DNA from: Rhodocyclales bacterium GT-UBC
Lineage (GTDB): Bacteria; Pseudomonadota; Gammaproteobacteria; Burkholderiales; Rhodocyclaceae
Assembly (NCBI GenBank): GCA_003583745.1
Contig: QXPY01000009.1
Coordinates: 62,001 to 126,000 of the forward strand
Direction: 5' to 3'
DNA length: 64,000 nucleotides
The translations under genes were made by a program, and so were the position numbers. The notes beneath the pieces were generated by a model. The model was not told where the DNA came from, did not search any database, and saw only the letters and a list, made by a program, of their open reading frames with translations. Shown piece by piece: positions 8,630 to 17,891 of the stretch (its first letter is position 1; each line of letters starts with the position of its first letter).

Positions 8630-11600
8630 GTGATTGAGCCGGCTTGCCGACAGGAAGTCCGTTCGGCCGTCTATCACCGTTTCTACTGGCTGTGGCCCTG
8701 GCTGGCCCGGCCGGCGGTCCGGCGCGGCTTGCGTTTGCTGGCTTGGGGGCTGTTCGCCGCCTGGCTGCTTTTCGTCGGTCTGTTGCTTGCATTGCGTTAC
8801 GCCGTCTTGCCCCGCGTCGGCGACTATCAGGCGCAGATCGAGCGCATGGCGTCGGAAGCCGCCGGCCAACCGGTCCGGATCGGCAAGATCACGGCCCGCT
8901 GGCGCGGCCTGAACCCCGATCTCGTACTCGATGCCGTGCAGGTCCTCGACCGCCAGGGGCAACCGGCTTTTTCGCTGCAGCGGGTGGAAAGCGTGTTGTC
9001 CTGGCAGACCCTGTGGCGCTGGCGTCCGACCTTGTCCCTGTTGGCTTTTGACGGCACGGTGCTGCATGTCCGAAGGGATGTCGATGGCCGGATCACCGTT
9101 GCCGGAATGGCAACCGAAGGCGAAAGCGATCCGGCTTTTGCGCGTTGGGTACTGGAGCAGAAGCATATTCGTATCCGCGATGCCACCATCGTCTGGGAGG
9201 ATCGCCTGCGCAACGCGCCGCAACTGGTTCTCGAAGACCTGCAATTCGGCCTCGACAACAGTGGCCGGCGCCATCGCTTCGGTCTCTCGGCGGCGCCGCC
9301 GGCGGCGTTGGCGGCCCGCATCGACATTCGCGGCGAGGTCAAGGGCGATATCGGGGAGGCCCTCGACAGCCTGGCAGGCAAGATATTCGTCGAGCTCGAT
9401 TACGCCGATCTGGCCGGTTGGCGGAACTGGGTCGATTACCCCGTCTATCTGCCGCAAGGCCGGGGCGCCTTGCGGATCTGGGGCGACATGCAAAATGGGG
9501 GCGGCAAGGTCACGGCCGATGTGGCGCTCGAAGAGCTTCGCCTGCGTCTTGGTCGCAAGCTGCCCGAACTCGATCTGGCCAGCATGCGGGGGCGCCTGGA
9601 AGCCAGTTACAAGACCGATGCCTGGCGCCTGTCCGGGCACAAGGTCGAATTGTTGACGCGGGATGGGATGCGGGTGGCGCCGACCGACTTTCAGGTCGAC
9701 TGGCGGCAGGATCCCCGTACGGATGCCGTGCTCGGTACGGCCAGCGCCAGTTTCCTCGATCTGGGCATTCTTGGTCGGCTGGCCGGCTACATGCCGCTCG
9801 ACCCGCGCAGCCGCGAACTGCTCGAACGGCACAAGCCGCAGGGACGGATCAGCGAGTTGCGGGCTAGCTGGGGGCTGGAAGAGGATGCACTGAAACGCTA
9901 CTCGCTGAAGGCGTCGTTCGACCAGATGGGCATTGTCGCCGGCGGCTATTTCCCCGGCGCCAGCGGCCTGACCGGCATGATCGACCTGAGCGAGAAGGGG
10001 GGCGAGCTGACCCTGGCTTCGGCAGCCTCCGGCCTGTCCTTGCCGGCGGTGTTCCCCGAGCCGGATATCGCGCTCGATATGCTGAAGGCGCGGGCGACCT
10101 GGAAAAACGGCAGCAACGGCCTGGACGTCAAGTTGGAGAAGCTGGAGTTTGCCGGGCCGGACGCAGCCGGATCGGCACGCGGGACCTATCTTTACACGGG
10201 TGACGGACCGGGCATCATCGACCTGACGGCCAATGTCGATCGCGGCGAGGGGCGGGCCGTCTGGCGCTACATGCCGCATGCGGTCAATGCCGAGGCACGG
10301 GCCTGGTTGCGGCGCGGCATCGTCGGCGGTCTGGGCTACGACGGTCGGCTGACCCTGAAGGGCAATCTCAAGGATTTCCCGTTCCGCGATGCGAGTACCG
10401 GCAAGTTTTTGGTCACGGCCAAGGCCAAGGATGCCCGGATCGATTACGCGGACGGTTGGCCGACCATCGAAGGTATCGATGGCGACATGAGCTTCGGCAT
10501 CGGCATGAAGGTCGAAGCGAGCAAGGGCAGTATCCTCGGCGCCCGGCTTTCGGGCGTTACGGTATCGATTCCCGATTTCGAGTCGCACGAGGAAATGCTC
10601 CTCGTACGCGGTGCGGCCCAGGGACCGACCAGCGAGTTTTTCCGCTTCATCGACCGCAGTCCGGTCGGCGACAAGATCGATCGCTTCACCGATGGCATGA
10701 AGGCGGTCGGCAACGGTCGCCTCGATCTCGAACTCGATATCCCGCTGCGTCATCCGCTCGATACCCGGATGCGCGGCAACTATCACATCCAGAACAACCA
10801 GTTGCAGGTGGTGCCGGGCTTGCCGCCGATCAATCAGGTCAATGGTCGCCTGGCCCTGACCGAAAACACGATTGCCGCACAGGAAATCAGCGGCAAGGTG
10901 TTTGGCGGGCCGCTCAAGGTGCAGGTGAAGAGCGTCGGCGACAAGGTCGCGGTCGTGGCCGGCGGGACGGCGCAGGTGGGAGAGGTCAGCAGCCATTTCG
11001 GTTGGCCGTTGCTCAACCATCTGAGCGGCCACGCCAATTGGAAGGCGGATATCGGCATCCGGCGGCGCAATGCCGAAGTGGTGGTGACCTCGGACCTGTT
11101 GGGCGTCAGTTCGCCGCTGCCGGAGCCGCTCAACAAGAATGCGGCGAGCATCCTGCCTTTGCGGGTCGAGCGGACGACACCGGATGCCAGCCGCGAGCAG
11201 TACCGGATCAGTCTGGGCAAGCTGGCCCAGGGCATCATCGTGCGGCGCCAGGATAGTCTCGAACGTGGCGTGCTGGCGGTAGGCGACGTTGAGGCACGCC
11301 TGCCGGAGAAGGGGCTGGCCATCCGGGTCGGGACGCCGCAGATCAATGCCGATGTCTGGCGCAACTTCCTGTCCGATACGGCGTCGGGCGGGGAGGCGGG
11401 CGAGGCCATGCCGCTCAGTGTCGTGACCCTGAAAACCGGTGCGCTGCATCTGTTCGGCCGGGATTACAGCCAGGTCGAGACCAGCCTGCGGCCACGCGAT
11501 GGCGGCTGGCAGATCGGCCTCAATACCCGCGAGGCGGTGGGCGACATCTTCTGGCGTAGCGCCGGTGAAGGCTGGGTCGAAGGCAATTTCAAGCGTCTGT

Positions 11601-12499
11601 ACATTCGCCAGGCGACCGAGGCCGGCGATGCCAATTCGACGCTGCTCAATTCCTTGCCCGGCATGAGCCTGTCGGTGGACGACTTCCGGGTCGGCGAACG
11701 CTCGCTTGGCAAGCTCGAACTGCGGGCGCGCAACGACAAGGGCGCCTGGAACCTCGATACGCTCAGCCTGCAGAATCCGGATGGCAGTCTGAAGGGCAAG
11801 GGGACCTGGCTGAATGCCGGCCGCCATCAGACCCGTCTCGATTTCGAACTGCATGCCCGCGATATCGGCAAACTGCTCGACCGCCTGGGCTACGCCGACG
11901 CCGTAAGGCGTGGCACGGCGACGCTGAGCGGCGACCTGCAATGGGCCGGTCCATTGACCAATATCCATTACCCGTCGCTCACTGGCCAATTGGCGGTCAG
12001 TGCGGAAAAAGGCCAGTTCAACAAACTGGAGCCGGGGGTCGGCAAGTTGCTCGGCCTGATATCGCTGCAATCCCTGCCACGGCGTTTGACCCTCGATTTC
12101 CGGGATATTTTTAGCGATGGCCTGGCTTTCGACAGCATCGACGGCAAGCTGACGGTACGCAAGGGCATCATGCGCACGGTCGACGCCCTGCGCATCAACG
12201 GGCCGGCTGTTCAGGTCGAAATGAGCGGCGAGACCGACCTGAAAAACGAAACCCAGGATTTGAGCGTGCTGGTCCGGCCCGAAGTCGGCAGCCTGGCGGC
12301 GGTGGGGACGGCGGCGTTGATCAACCCGGTGGCGGGGGCGGCGGCGCTGGTCGCCAACACCGTATTGCAAAAGCCGCTGAATCGTTTGTTCAGCTATCGC
12401 TATCATGTCACGGGGAGCTGGAGCGACCCCAAGGTCGACAAGGCCGGCGAGTTCTTGCCGGATGTCAAAACCAAGCCAGAAGAGGAAAGCCAACCTTGA
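8630..12499 (+). CDS. yhdP: YhdP family AsmA-like envelope protein
   Basis: A 1289-residue protein with one N-terminal membrane anchor (about residues 38-62, LLAWGLFAAWLLFVGLLLAL) and a very long beta-rich periplasmic region typical of the TIGR02099/YhdP family, ending in an AsmA-like C-terminal domain. YhdP-type proteins bridge the inner and outer membranes and are implicated in phospholipid transport. The start is GTG at 8630. The stop overlaps the next start by four bases, so it is translationally coupled to the nitrilase gene. The chain yhdP - nitrilase - tldD is a commonly conserved order in proteobacteria. Confidence 0.88.
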   Translation: MIEPACRQEVRSAVYHRFYWLWPWLARPAVRRGLRLLAWGLFAAWLLFVGLLLALRYAVLPRVGDYQAQIERMASEAAGQPVRIGKITARWRGLNPDLVLDAVQVLDRQGQPAFSLQRVESVLSWQTLWRWRPTLSLLAFDGTVLHVRRDVDGRITVAGMATEGESDPAFARWVLEQKHIRIRDATIVWEDRLRNAPQLVLEDLQFGLDNSGRRHRFGLSAAPPAALAARIDIRGEVKGDIGEALDSLAGKIFVELDYADLAGWRNWVDYPVYLPQGRGALRIWGDMQNGGGKVTADVALEELRLRLGRKLPELDLASMRGRLEASYKTDAWRLSGHKVELLTRDGMRVAPTDFQVDWRQDPRTDAVLGTASASFLDLGILGRLAGYMPLDPRSRELLERHKPQGRISELRASWGLEEDALKRYSLKASFDQMGIVAGGYFPGASGLTGMIDLSEKGGELTLASAASGLSLPAVFPEPDIALDMLKARATWKNGSNGLDVKLEKLEFAGPDAAGSARGTYLYTGDGPGIIDLTANVDRGEGRAVWRYMPHAVNAEARAWLRRGIVGGLGYDGRLTLKGNLKDFPFRDASTGKFLVTAKAKDARIDYADGWPTIEGIDGDMSFGIGMKVEASKGSILGARLSGVTVSIPDFESHEEMLLVRGAAQGPTSEFFRFIDRSPVGDKIDRFTDGMKAVGNGRLDLELDIPLRHPLDTRMRGNYHIQNNQLQVVPGLPPINQVNGRLALTENTIAAQEISGKVFGGPLKVQVKSVGDKVAVVAGGTAQVGEVSSHFGWPLLNHLSGHANWKADIGIRRRNAEVVVTSDLLGVSSPLPEPLNKNAASILPLRVERTTPDASREQYRISLGKLAQGIIVRRQDSLERGVLAVGDVEARLPEKGLAIRVGTPQINADVWRNFLSDTASGGEAGEAMPLSVVTLKTGALHLFGRDYSQVETSLRPRDGGWQIGLNTREAVGDIFWRSAGEGWVEGNFKRLYIRQATEAGDANSTLLNSLPGMSLSVDDFRVGERSLGKLELRARNDKGAWNLDTLSLQNPDGSLKGKGTWLNAGRHQTRLDFELHARDIGKLLDRLGYADAVRRGTATLSGDLQWAGPLTNIHYPSLTGQLAVSAEKGQFNKLEPGVGKLLGLISLQSLPRRLTLDFRDIFSDGLAFDSIDGKLTVRKGIMRTVDALRINGPAVQVEMSGETDLKNETQDLSVLVRPEVGSLAAVGTAALINPVAGAAALVANTVLQKPLNRLFSYRYHVTGSWSDPKVDKAGEFLPDVKTKPEEESQP

Positions 12500-13305
12500 G
12501 CAAACGTAATTGCCGCATTGCCGCCCTGCAGATGATTTCCGGCCCGCGCGTCGCCGACAACCTGGAGGTTGCTGGGCGGCTGGTGGCCGAAGCGGTCGAT
12601 CAAGGCGCCCAACTTGTCGTCCTGCCGGAGTATTTTCCCGTGATCGGCGCTGTCGACGCCGATCGGGTACGAGCCCGCGAGGATGAAGGAAATGGTCCGG
12701 TCCAGGACTGGCTGGCAGCGACGGCGGCGCGTCACGAGGTATGGATCGTCGCCGGTTCGATTCCGTTGAAGGCCAGCCAGCCCCACCTGATGCGCAATAG
12801 TTCGCTGGTCTTCAACGACGGCGGCGATTGCGTGGCGCGCTACGACAAAATCCATCTGTTCGGATTCAAGAAAGGCGACGAGTCCTACAACGAGTCGGCC
12901 TTCATCGAGGCCGGTAATACGCCAGTGGCCGTCGATACGCCCTTCGGTCGGATTGCCCTGTCGATCTGCTACGACCTGCGTTTTCCCGAGCTTTACCGTG
13001 CCTTGTCGCCGGTTGACCTGATTCTCGTCCCGGCTGCCTTTACCGACACCACCGGTCGTGCCCACTGGGAAGTGCTGCTCCGTGCCCGCGCTATCGAGAA
13101 CCAATGTTATGTGTTGGCGGTCGGACAGGGAGGGCGGCATGAGAATGGCCGCATGACGCACGGTAACAGCATGATCGTCGATCCCTGGGGCGAGATCCTC
13201 GACCGCAAGATGAAAGGCCCCGGCATTGCCATCGCCGATCTCGATCATGCCCGCATCGCCGAAATCCGCGAGAGCCTGCCGGCGCTCGCCCACCGCATTC
13301 TTTGA
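12496..13305 (+). CDS. Carbon-nitrogen hydrolase, Nit1-like (probable deaminated glutathione amidase)
   Basis: 269-residue nitrilase-superfamily enzyme with the full Glu-Lys-Cys triad: E45 in VVLPEYFP, K118 in YDKIHLFGF and C158 in [12 protein letters not shown]. The [11 protein letters not shown] context is typical of the Nit1/YbeM branch, which repairs deaminated glutathione. That substrate is inferred from family resemblance. Translation starts at a TTG overlapping the yhdP stop (TTGA, 12496-12499) with AGAGGA about ten bases upstream. tldD follows after 10 bases, so this is an operon. Confidence 0.85.
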   Translation: MSKRNCRIAALQMISGPRVADNLEVAGRLVAEAVDQGAQLVVLPEYFPVIGAVDADRVRAREDEGNGPVQDWLAATAARHEVWIVAGSIPLKASQPHLMRNSSLVFNDGGDCVARYDKIHLFGFKKGDESYNESAFIEAGNTPVAVDTPFGRIALSICYDLRFPELYRALSPVDLILVPAAFTDTTGRAHWEVLLRARAIENQCYVLAVGQGGRHENGRMTHGNSMIVDPWGEILDRKMKGPGIAIADLDHARIAEIRESLPALAHRIL

Positions 13306-13315
13306 TGGAGTTTCA

Positions 13316-14761
13316 ATGAGTAAACACAGCGCACTGGCGCAAGCCGAATCCCTGCTGCTGGCGCCTTTCGCCCTGAGCGAAAGCGACCTGTCGCGTACCT
13401 TCGGCCAGATCATGACGCATCAGGTCGACTATGCCGACCTCTACTTCCAGTATTCCCGTTCCGAGGCCTGGAGCCTCGACGAAGGGATCGTCAAATCGGG
13501 TAGTTTCAACATCGACCAGGGGGTCGGCGTGCGCGCTATTTCCGGCGAGAAGACCTCGTTTGCCTACTCCGACGACATCAGTTCGCGGGCGCTGGGCGAT
13601 GCCGCCTCGGCGGTACGGGCGATTGCCGCGGCCGGGCAGAACGGCAGCGTGCCGGCTTTGAAGCATGTCGCTGCCGCGCGCAACCTGTATGTGCCGAACG
13701 ACCCGATCGCTTCGCTGCCGGCTGAAGCCAAGGTCAAGCTGCTGGAGCGCCTGGAGGGGTTTGCCAAGGCGCTCGACCCGCGCGTCGTGCAGGTCATGGC
13801 TTCGCTGGCCGGCGAGTACGAAGTGATCCTGGTCGCCGGTTCGGACGGCCGGTTGGCCGCCGATATCCGGCCGTTGGTGCGTTGTTCGATCTCGGTGATC
13901 ATCGAGGAAAACGGCAAGCGTGAGCAAGGCGCCTCGGGTGGCGGCGGGCGTTTCGATTTCGGTTATTTCGATGACGAAGTGTTGATGCGCTATGCCAAGG
14001 AGGCGGTGCATCAGGCTTCGGTCAACCTCAAGGCGGAAGCGGCGCCGGCCGGTCAGATGACGGTGGTGCTCGGTTCCGGCTGGCCCGGCATCCTGTTGCA
14101 CGAAGCCGTCGGCCACGGCCTGGAGGGCGACTTCAACCGCAAGGGCAGTTCCGCCTTCAGCGGCCGCATCGGCCAGCGCGTCGCCGCCAAGGGGGTGACG
14201 GTGATCGATGACGGTACCATCGCCGACCGGCGCGGTTCGCTCAACATCGACGACGAGGGCAACACCAGCCAGCGCAATGTGCTGATCGAGGACGGCATTC
14301 TCAAGGGTTACATCCAGGACAGCCTGAATGCCCGCCTGATGGGCGTTGCCCCGACCGGTAACGGTCGGCGCGAATCCTTCGCCCACCTGCCGCTGCCGCG
14401 CATGACCAATACCATGATGTTGGCCGGCGAACACGATCCGCAGGAGATCATCCAGTCGGTCAAGAAAGGCATCTATGCCGCCAATTTCGGTGGCGGCCAG
14501 GTCGATATCACCAGCGGCAAGTTCGTGTTCTCGATGAGCGAGGCCTACCAGATCGAGGACGGCAAGGTGACGCGGCCGATCAAGGGCGCCACCCTGATCG
14601 GCAATGGGCCGGATGCGCTGACCCGCGTTTCGATGATCGGCAACGATCTTCGCCTCGATCCGGGGGTGGGGACTTGCGGCAAGGATGGGCAGAGCGTCCC
14701 GGTCGGCGTAGGACAACCGACTTTGCGTATCGATGGACTGACGGTGGGCGGGACGGCATAA
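13316..14761 (+). CDS. tldD: Metalloprotease TldD
   Basis: 481-residue TldD-family zinc metalloprotease. The metal-binding helix [11 protein letters not shown] begins at residue 262, preceded by GSGWPGILL. The C-terminal [15 protein letters not shown] and [18 protein letters not shown] are family hallmarks. With partner TldE/PmbA (not in this window), TldD degrades peptides and unfolded leaders such as microcin B17 and CcdA. The ATG at 13316 has TGGAG seven bases upstream. It is the third gene of the yhdP-nitrilase-tldD chain. Confidence 0.96.
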   Translation: MSKHSALAQAESLLLAPFALSESDLSRTFGQIMTHQVDYADLYFQYSRSEAWSLDEGIVKSGSFNIDQGVGVRAISGEKTSFAYSDDISSRALGDAASAVRAIAAAGQNGSVPALKHVAAARNLYVPNDPIASLPAEAKVKLLERLEGFAKALDPRVVQVMASLAGEYEVILVAGSDGRLAADIRPLVRCSISVIIEENGKREQGASGGGGRFDFGYFDDEVLMRYAKEAVHQASVNLKAEAAPAGQMTVVLGSGWPGILLHEAVGHGLEGDFNRKGSSAFSGRIGQRVAAKGVTVIDDGTIADRRGSLNIDDEGNTSQRNVLIEDGILKGYIQDSLNARLMGVAPTGNGRRESFAHLPLPRMTNTMMLAGEHDPQEIIQSVKKGIYAANFGGGQVDITSGKFVFSMSEAYQIEDGKVTRPIKGATLIGNGPDALTRVSMIGNDLRLDPGVGTCGKDGQSVPVGVGQPTLRIDGLTVGGTA

Positions 14762-14789
14762 TTATCCCCTTCAAATGGAGGGTGATTCG

Positions 14790-15410
14790 ATGCGGGGATG
14801 GATTCTAGCGGCTGGCTTGTTCATGACATGCGGTTTGGTGCAGGCGCAGCAGACAACCCAGGAACGCCTCAAGACTTTGCAGTCCGACCCCGCCGCCCTG
14901 CGGGGGGCGGTGGATGCCGGCAAGAAGGTGACCTTCTTCTGCGCCAATTGCCATGGTGAAGACGGGATCAGCAAGTTGCCCGAAGTGCCTAACCTGGCCG
15001 GCCAGAATCCGGCTTACCTGCTTGAGCAGATCCGCAAGTTCGGCGCCGGCGAACGCAAGGATCAATTCATGCAAGGCCTGATCAAGGTGCTGAAGGATGA
15101 GGAGCGCCTGCAGGCTGCGTCCTACTACGCCAGCATGCCGGTTGCGCCGTCCAAGGCCGATGCCGGGCAGGTTGCGCGCGGCAAGGAGTTGTACGGCAAA
15201 CTGTGCATGCGTTGCCACGGCGAGCAGGCACGTGGTAACGAGACCATTCCGCGTCTGGCCGGGCAGAAGATTCCCTATTTGCAAATTACCGTTACCCGCT
15301 ATCGCGACAAGACCGGTGTGCGCAACAATCAGTTGATGTCGATCGCCACGGCCAGTCTGCAAAACGAAGACATCGTCGCGATAGCCAATTACCTGACCCA
15401 GATACCCTGA
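14790..15410 (+). CDS. Diheme cytochrome c4-type protein
   Basis: 206-residue periplasmic c-type cytochrome. The signal peptide runs to about residue 19 (LFMTCGLVQAQ). There are two CxxCH haem sites, CANCH (51-55) and CMRCH (139-143), in two homologous class I domains, as in cytochrome c4. Proteins of this kind carry electrons to terminal oxidases. The ATG at 14790 was selected because GGAGGG lies at 14777-14782; an upstream ATG at 14775 overlaps that site. It follows tldD by 28 bases and may be read from the same transcript. Confidence 0.9.
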   Translation: MRGWILAAGLFMTCGLVQAQQTTQERLKTLQSDPAALRGAVDAGKKVTFFCANCHGEDGISKLPEVPNLAGQNPAYLLEQIRKFGAGERKDQFMQGLIKVLKDEERLQAASYYASMPVAPSKADAGQVARGKELYGKLCMRCHGEQARGNETIPRLAGQKIPYLQITVTRYRDKTGVRNNQLMSIATASLQNEDIVAIANYLTQIP

Positions 15411-15421
15411 CACGCTTGCAT

Positions 15422-15458
15422 CGACCGCGCCGGATTACACCGGCCGGTCGCTGTTTTG
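15422..15458 (+). terminator. Probable terminator after the cytochrome gene
   Basis: CGACCG and CGGTCG with inner CCGG/CCGG arms form a GC-rich hairpin (15422-15450), followed by CTGTTTTG. The T run is short, so termination may be partial. Confidence 0.5.
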
Positions 15459-15541
15459 TCATAGTGTTGATGCATATCATGGTTTGCTCATCCTGCTGAG
15501 CAGTAATTTGGACGCCTTCCGAAAAACGCGGTGGTCGTCCG

Positions 15542-16324
15542 ATGAAGAAGTTTTCGCATTGTTTCCTGCTTGTGGCGCTCTGCCTTGCCAGCGCTTGGGC
15601 GCAGGCCCAGATTACCGATCTCAATTCGGCCATCAACAAGGCCGGCCGCCAGCGCATGTTGTCGCAGCGCATGGCCAAGGCCTATTTCCAGATTGCGCAA
15701 TCGGTCGACGTCGATCGTTCGAAAAAAATACTCGATGCTTCGGTGGCTCAATTCGACCGGCAACTGGTCGAATTGAAGAATTTCGCGCCTTCACCCGAGG
15801 TGCGGGAAACCTACCAAAAGCTGGAGAAGAGCTGGCTGGCTTACAAGGATGTGTTGATCGGCGCCGCGCCCTCGCCGACGACCGGACGCAAGGTGCTCGA
15901 TCTTTCCGAACAGGTGCTCGAACAGGCACAGCAGGGAACCGTTCAGTTGGAGAAGCTGGCACCCGGGCACGCCGGGCGCCTGGTCAATCTTTCAGGTCGG
16001 CAACGCATGCTGTCGCAACGCATGGCGAAGTTTTACCAGGCTCAAGCCTGGGGGATAGGCGATGCTGCGGGTGCGGCCGAGTTGAGCAAAGCCCGCCAGG
16101 AGTTCTCGGCGGCACACCAGGAACTGGCTGGCGCAGCGGCAAGCAATCCTTCTTTGGCCGGTAGTCTGGATCTGGTCAAGCAACAATGGTTCTTTTTCGA
16201 GAATGCATTGGGCCAACGCAGCAATGGCGACAAGCGCCCGCAACAGGCGGTGGCGACGAGCAGCGAACGGATTCTTGAGGAAATGGAAGGCGTCGTCGCG
16301 CAGTACGAGAAGCTGGGCAAGTGA
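15542..16324 (+). CDS. Periplasmic protein with two PilJ_N-type (type IV pili MCP N-terminal) repeats
   Basis: 260 residues: a signal peptide (MKKFSHCFLLVALCLASAWAQA) followed by two helical repeats. Each opens with the same signature: INKAGRQRMLSQRMAK near residue 32 and VNLSGRQRMLSQRMAK near residue 147. This is the PilJ_N domain normally found as the periplasmic sensor of PilJ and of NarX-like kinases. Here it stands alone, with no membrane anchor or signalling domain, so it is a secreted helical protein that may bind a ligand or a sensor partner. It converges on the interrupted radical SAM gene with no spacer (16324/16325). Function is not known. Confidence 0.8.
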   Translation: MKKFSHCFLLVALCLASAWAQAQITDLNSAINKAGRQRMLSQRMAKAYFQIAQSVDVDRSKKILDASVAQFDRQLVELKNFAPSPEVRETYQKLEKSWLAYKDVLIGAAPSPTTGRKVLDLSEQVLEQAQQGTVQLEKLAPGHAGRLVNLSGRQRMLSQRMAKFYQAQAWGIGDAAGAAELSKARQEFSAAHQELAGAAASNPSLAGSLDLVKQQWFFFENALGQRSNGDKRPQQAVATSSERILEEMEGVVAQYEKLGK

Positions 16325-17163
16325 TCAGAACAAATTGAGTTGCCGGGGCTGGTTTGCAAGCTTGGGCGGTTTGAACTGGCTATGGTCGAGTTGCGGCATC
16401 TCGCAACTCAAGCCGAAGCGCCGGCAAGCCAGGTCGAATCGTTGGCGCATGAGTTCCGCGAAGTGACCCAGTCCCTTCATGCGGAAACCGAAGCGGGCGT
16501 CGTAGTCGCGTCCGCCGCGCATGTCGTAGAGCACGGCCATGACACGTGCCGCTTTCTCGGGCGCATGCTGTTTCAGCCATTGGTCGAACAACCCGGCGAC
16601 TTCGTGGGGCAGGCGCAGCAAGGTGTAGTTGGCGCTGCCGGCTCCCCGCTGCTGCGCTGCGCCCAGTAGTTTCTCCAGTTCATGGTCGTTTAGACCGGGG
16701 ATCAGCGGCGAGGCGAAAAGAGAGACGGGGATGCCGGCACCTGTCAATTGCTCGATCGCATCGAGTCTGGCGTGCGGGGCGCTGGCGCGTGGTTCCAGCT
16801 GGCGTGCGAGGGCGCCGTCTTGTGTCGTCAGTGATATGCCGACATGGGCCAGCTGGCGGGCGGCCAAGGCGGACCACAGATCGAGGTCGCGCAGAATCAG
16901 CGCCGATTTGGTGACGACGCTGACCGGGTGGCCGGTTTCGAGCGCGACTTCAAGCAGGCTGCGGGTCAGGCCGGTCTGACGTTCGAAAGGTTGGTAGGCA
17001 TCGGTGGCACTGCCGATGACGATGGTGGAGCAACGGTAGCCGGGACGGGCGAGCGCCTCGCGAAGCAGCTTGGCGGCGTCCGGCTTCTGGAAGATTCGGG
17101 TTTCGAAGTCGAGGCCGGGCGAGAGCCCGAGCCAGGCATGGGTCGGCCGCGCATAACAGTAAA
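16325..17163 (-). pseudogene. Radical SAM protein (PA0069 family), C-terminal part, cut off by the island
   Basis: Reading down from 17163 gives about 278 residues: YCYARPTHAWLGLSPGLDF, VIGSATDAYQPFERQTGL, SVVTKSALILRDLDL, then HVGISLTTQD and a C-terminal half ending QPRQLNLF. These are the partial TIM barrel of a PA0069-family radical SAM protein. The first two cysteines of CxxxCxxC are missing; only the third remains, directly at the island edge. Upstream in frame there are only island-derived codons and a TGA at 17189-17191. The missing N-terminus is at 50167-50438 on the other side of the island. The fragment lacks a proper start and should be inactive. Confidence 0.92.
17160..17163. other. 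Left attachment core (attL) of the island
   Basis: TAAA shared with 50167-50170. Slightly larger imperfect direct repeats are also visible: TAAAGGCGTAT here (17160-17170) and TAAACGTAT at 50157-50165. Only the join at 50167-50170 restores the radical SAM reading frame, so that copy is taken as the core. Confidence 0.75.
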
Positions 17164-17700
17164 GGCGTATGAGTTGCGAAGCACTATGTCAAAAACGCAA
17201 TTTACTGTATTTAATAAGAATTGTATTATAAATAGTGATCAATAGCTATATGGTAGATATATCGGGGTCACCGACGACTTCTTGCGTATAGCGCTACATC
17301 TACTATCCAATGCTGGACTTCCTCCCTTTCCAACCTATTTAGATATCGCAATTGATGGAGGTTTTACGCGATTTTACTTAGAGGACTTTTAGTAAAACGC
17401 CCTTGGCACTAAAACCGGGGGCGCCTCAGGTCGGCTATGGCACCGAAATCCAGCCAAATGCCAGCGACAACAGGCAGATGTTCGGCCTTTGCGGCCGTTC
17501 GGTTATCTGGCTGATTAGGTCCGAAAGTAGGCGTATAGCTGCTGTTCAAACCTAGAACCTACCCAATGACTGCTTTGCGATTTGGGGTAAGCGAACTATC
17601 CACCAGGCGCAGAGCGCTTGCTTCAGGCCAGAGTTCAACGGGAATTTGCTGGTAAGGTGTCAGTTAAGCAGTTATTTTCCGATGGCCGCTACAGTTATAG
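17164..17700. other. AT-rich left tail of the island and non-coding stretch
   Basis: No gene is supported here. About 17180-17300 is strikingly AT-rich (runs such as GTATTTAATAAGAATTGTATTATAA lie within 17203-17235). TTTTAC motifs occur at 17362-17367 and 17373-17378, with the inverted form GTAAAA at 17392-17397; one more TTTTAC is at 50134-50139 near the right end. These could be recombinase arm sites, but that is a guess. From about 17400 the composition becomes balanced and the sequence looks like degraded intergenic material. Confidence 0.6.
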
Positions 17701-17709
17701 TGGTCGGGG

Positions 17710-17715
17710 TATAAT
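17710..17715 (+). promoter_or_regulatory. Promoter -10 element ahead of the manganese riboswitch
   Basis: A perfect TATAAT lies 11-16 bases before the riboswitch aptamer, placing the transcript start close to 17722. No convincing -35 hexamer is seen at the normal spacing. Confidence 0.6.
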
Positions 17716-17725
17716 GCGCACCGTC

Positions 17726-17880
17726 ACTGGGGAGTAGCCTCTCTTCGCTTTGAAGAGGTTTACGTCAACACACTTGCCGGCCACGGCATGGCGTAAGCGG
17801 TTCCTGTACTTGGCAAGACCATTGATCACCCTACCTCCCAAGGCCGGAGAGGTGGCGTGGTCAATTGGAAATCTCCGGCC
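17726..17880 (+). promoter_or_regulatory. yybP-ykoY (Mn2+) riboswitch leader
   Basis: The leader contains GGGGAGTAGCCT (17729-17740), then a small CCTCTTC/GAAGAGG hairpin, CGTCAACACAC (17763-17773) and TTGGCAAGACC (17810-17820). These are the conserved blocks of the yybP-ykoY aptamer, which senses Mn2+. Downstream, GGCCGGAGA (17842-17850) pairs with TCTCCGGCC (17872-17880) immediately before the AGGA ribosome site of the exporter gene. That stem is the likely expression platform controlling translation. Its position upstream of a Gdt1/UPF0016 gene matches the known regulon. Aptamer ends are approximate. Confidence 0.85.
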
Positions 17881-17891
17881 AGGACTATGAA

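Noticed and set aside
8438..12493. Very long (1351-codon) minus-strand frame opposite yhdP
   Set aside because: No domain, overlaps both glnE and the coherent YhdP frame; a codon-bias artefact.
17401..17720. Integron attC-like hairpins in the left tail
   Set aside because: No conserved core sites or adjacent integron integrase; the complementary stretches are short and irregular.
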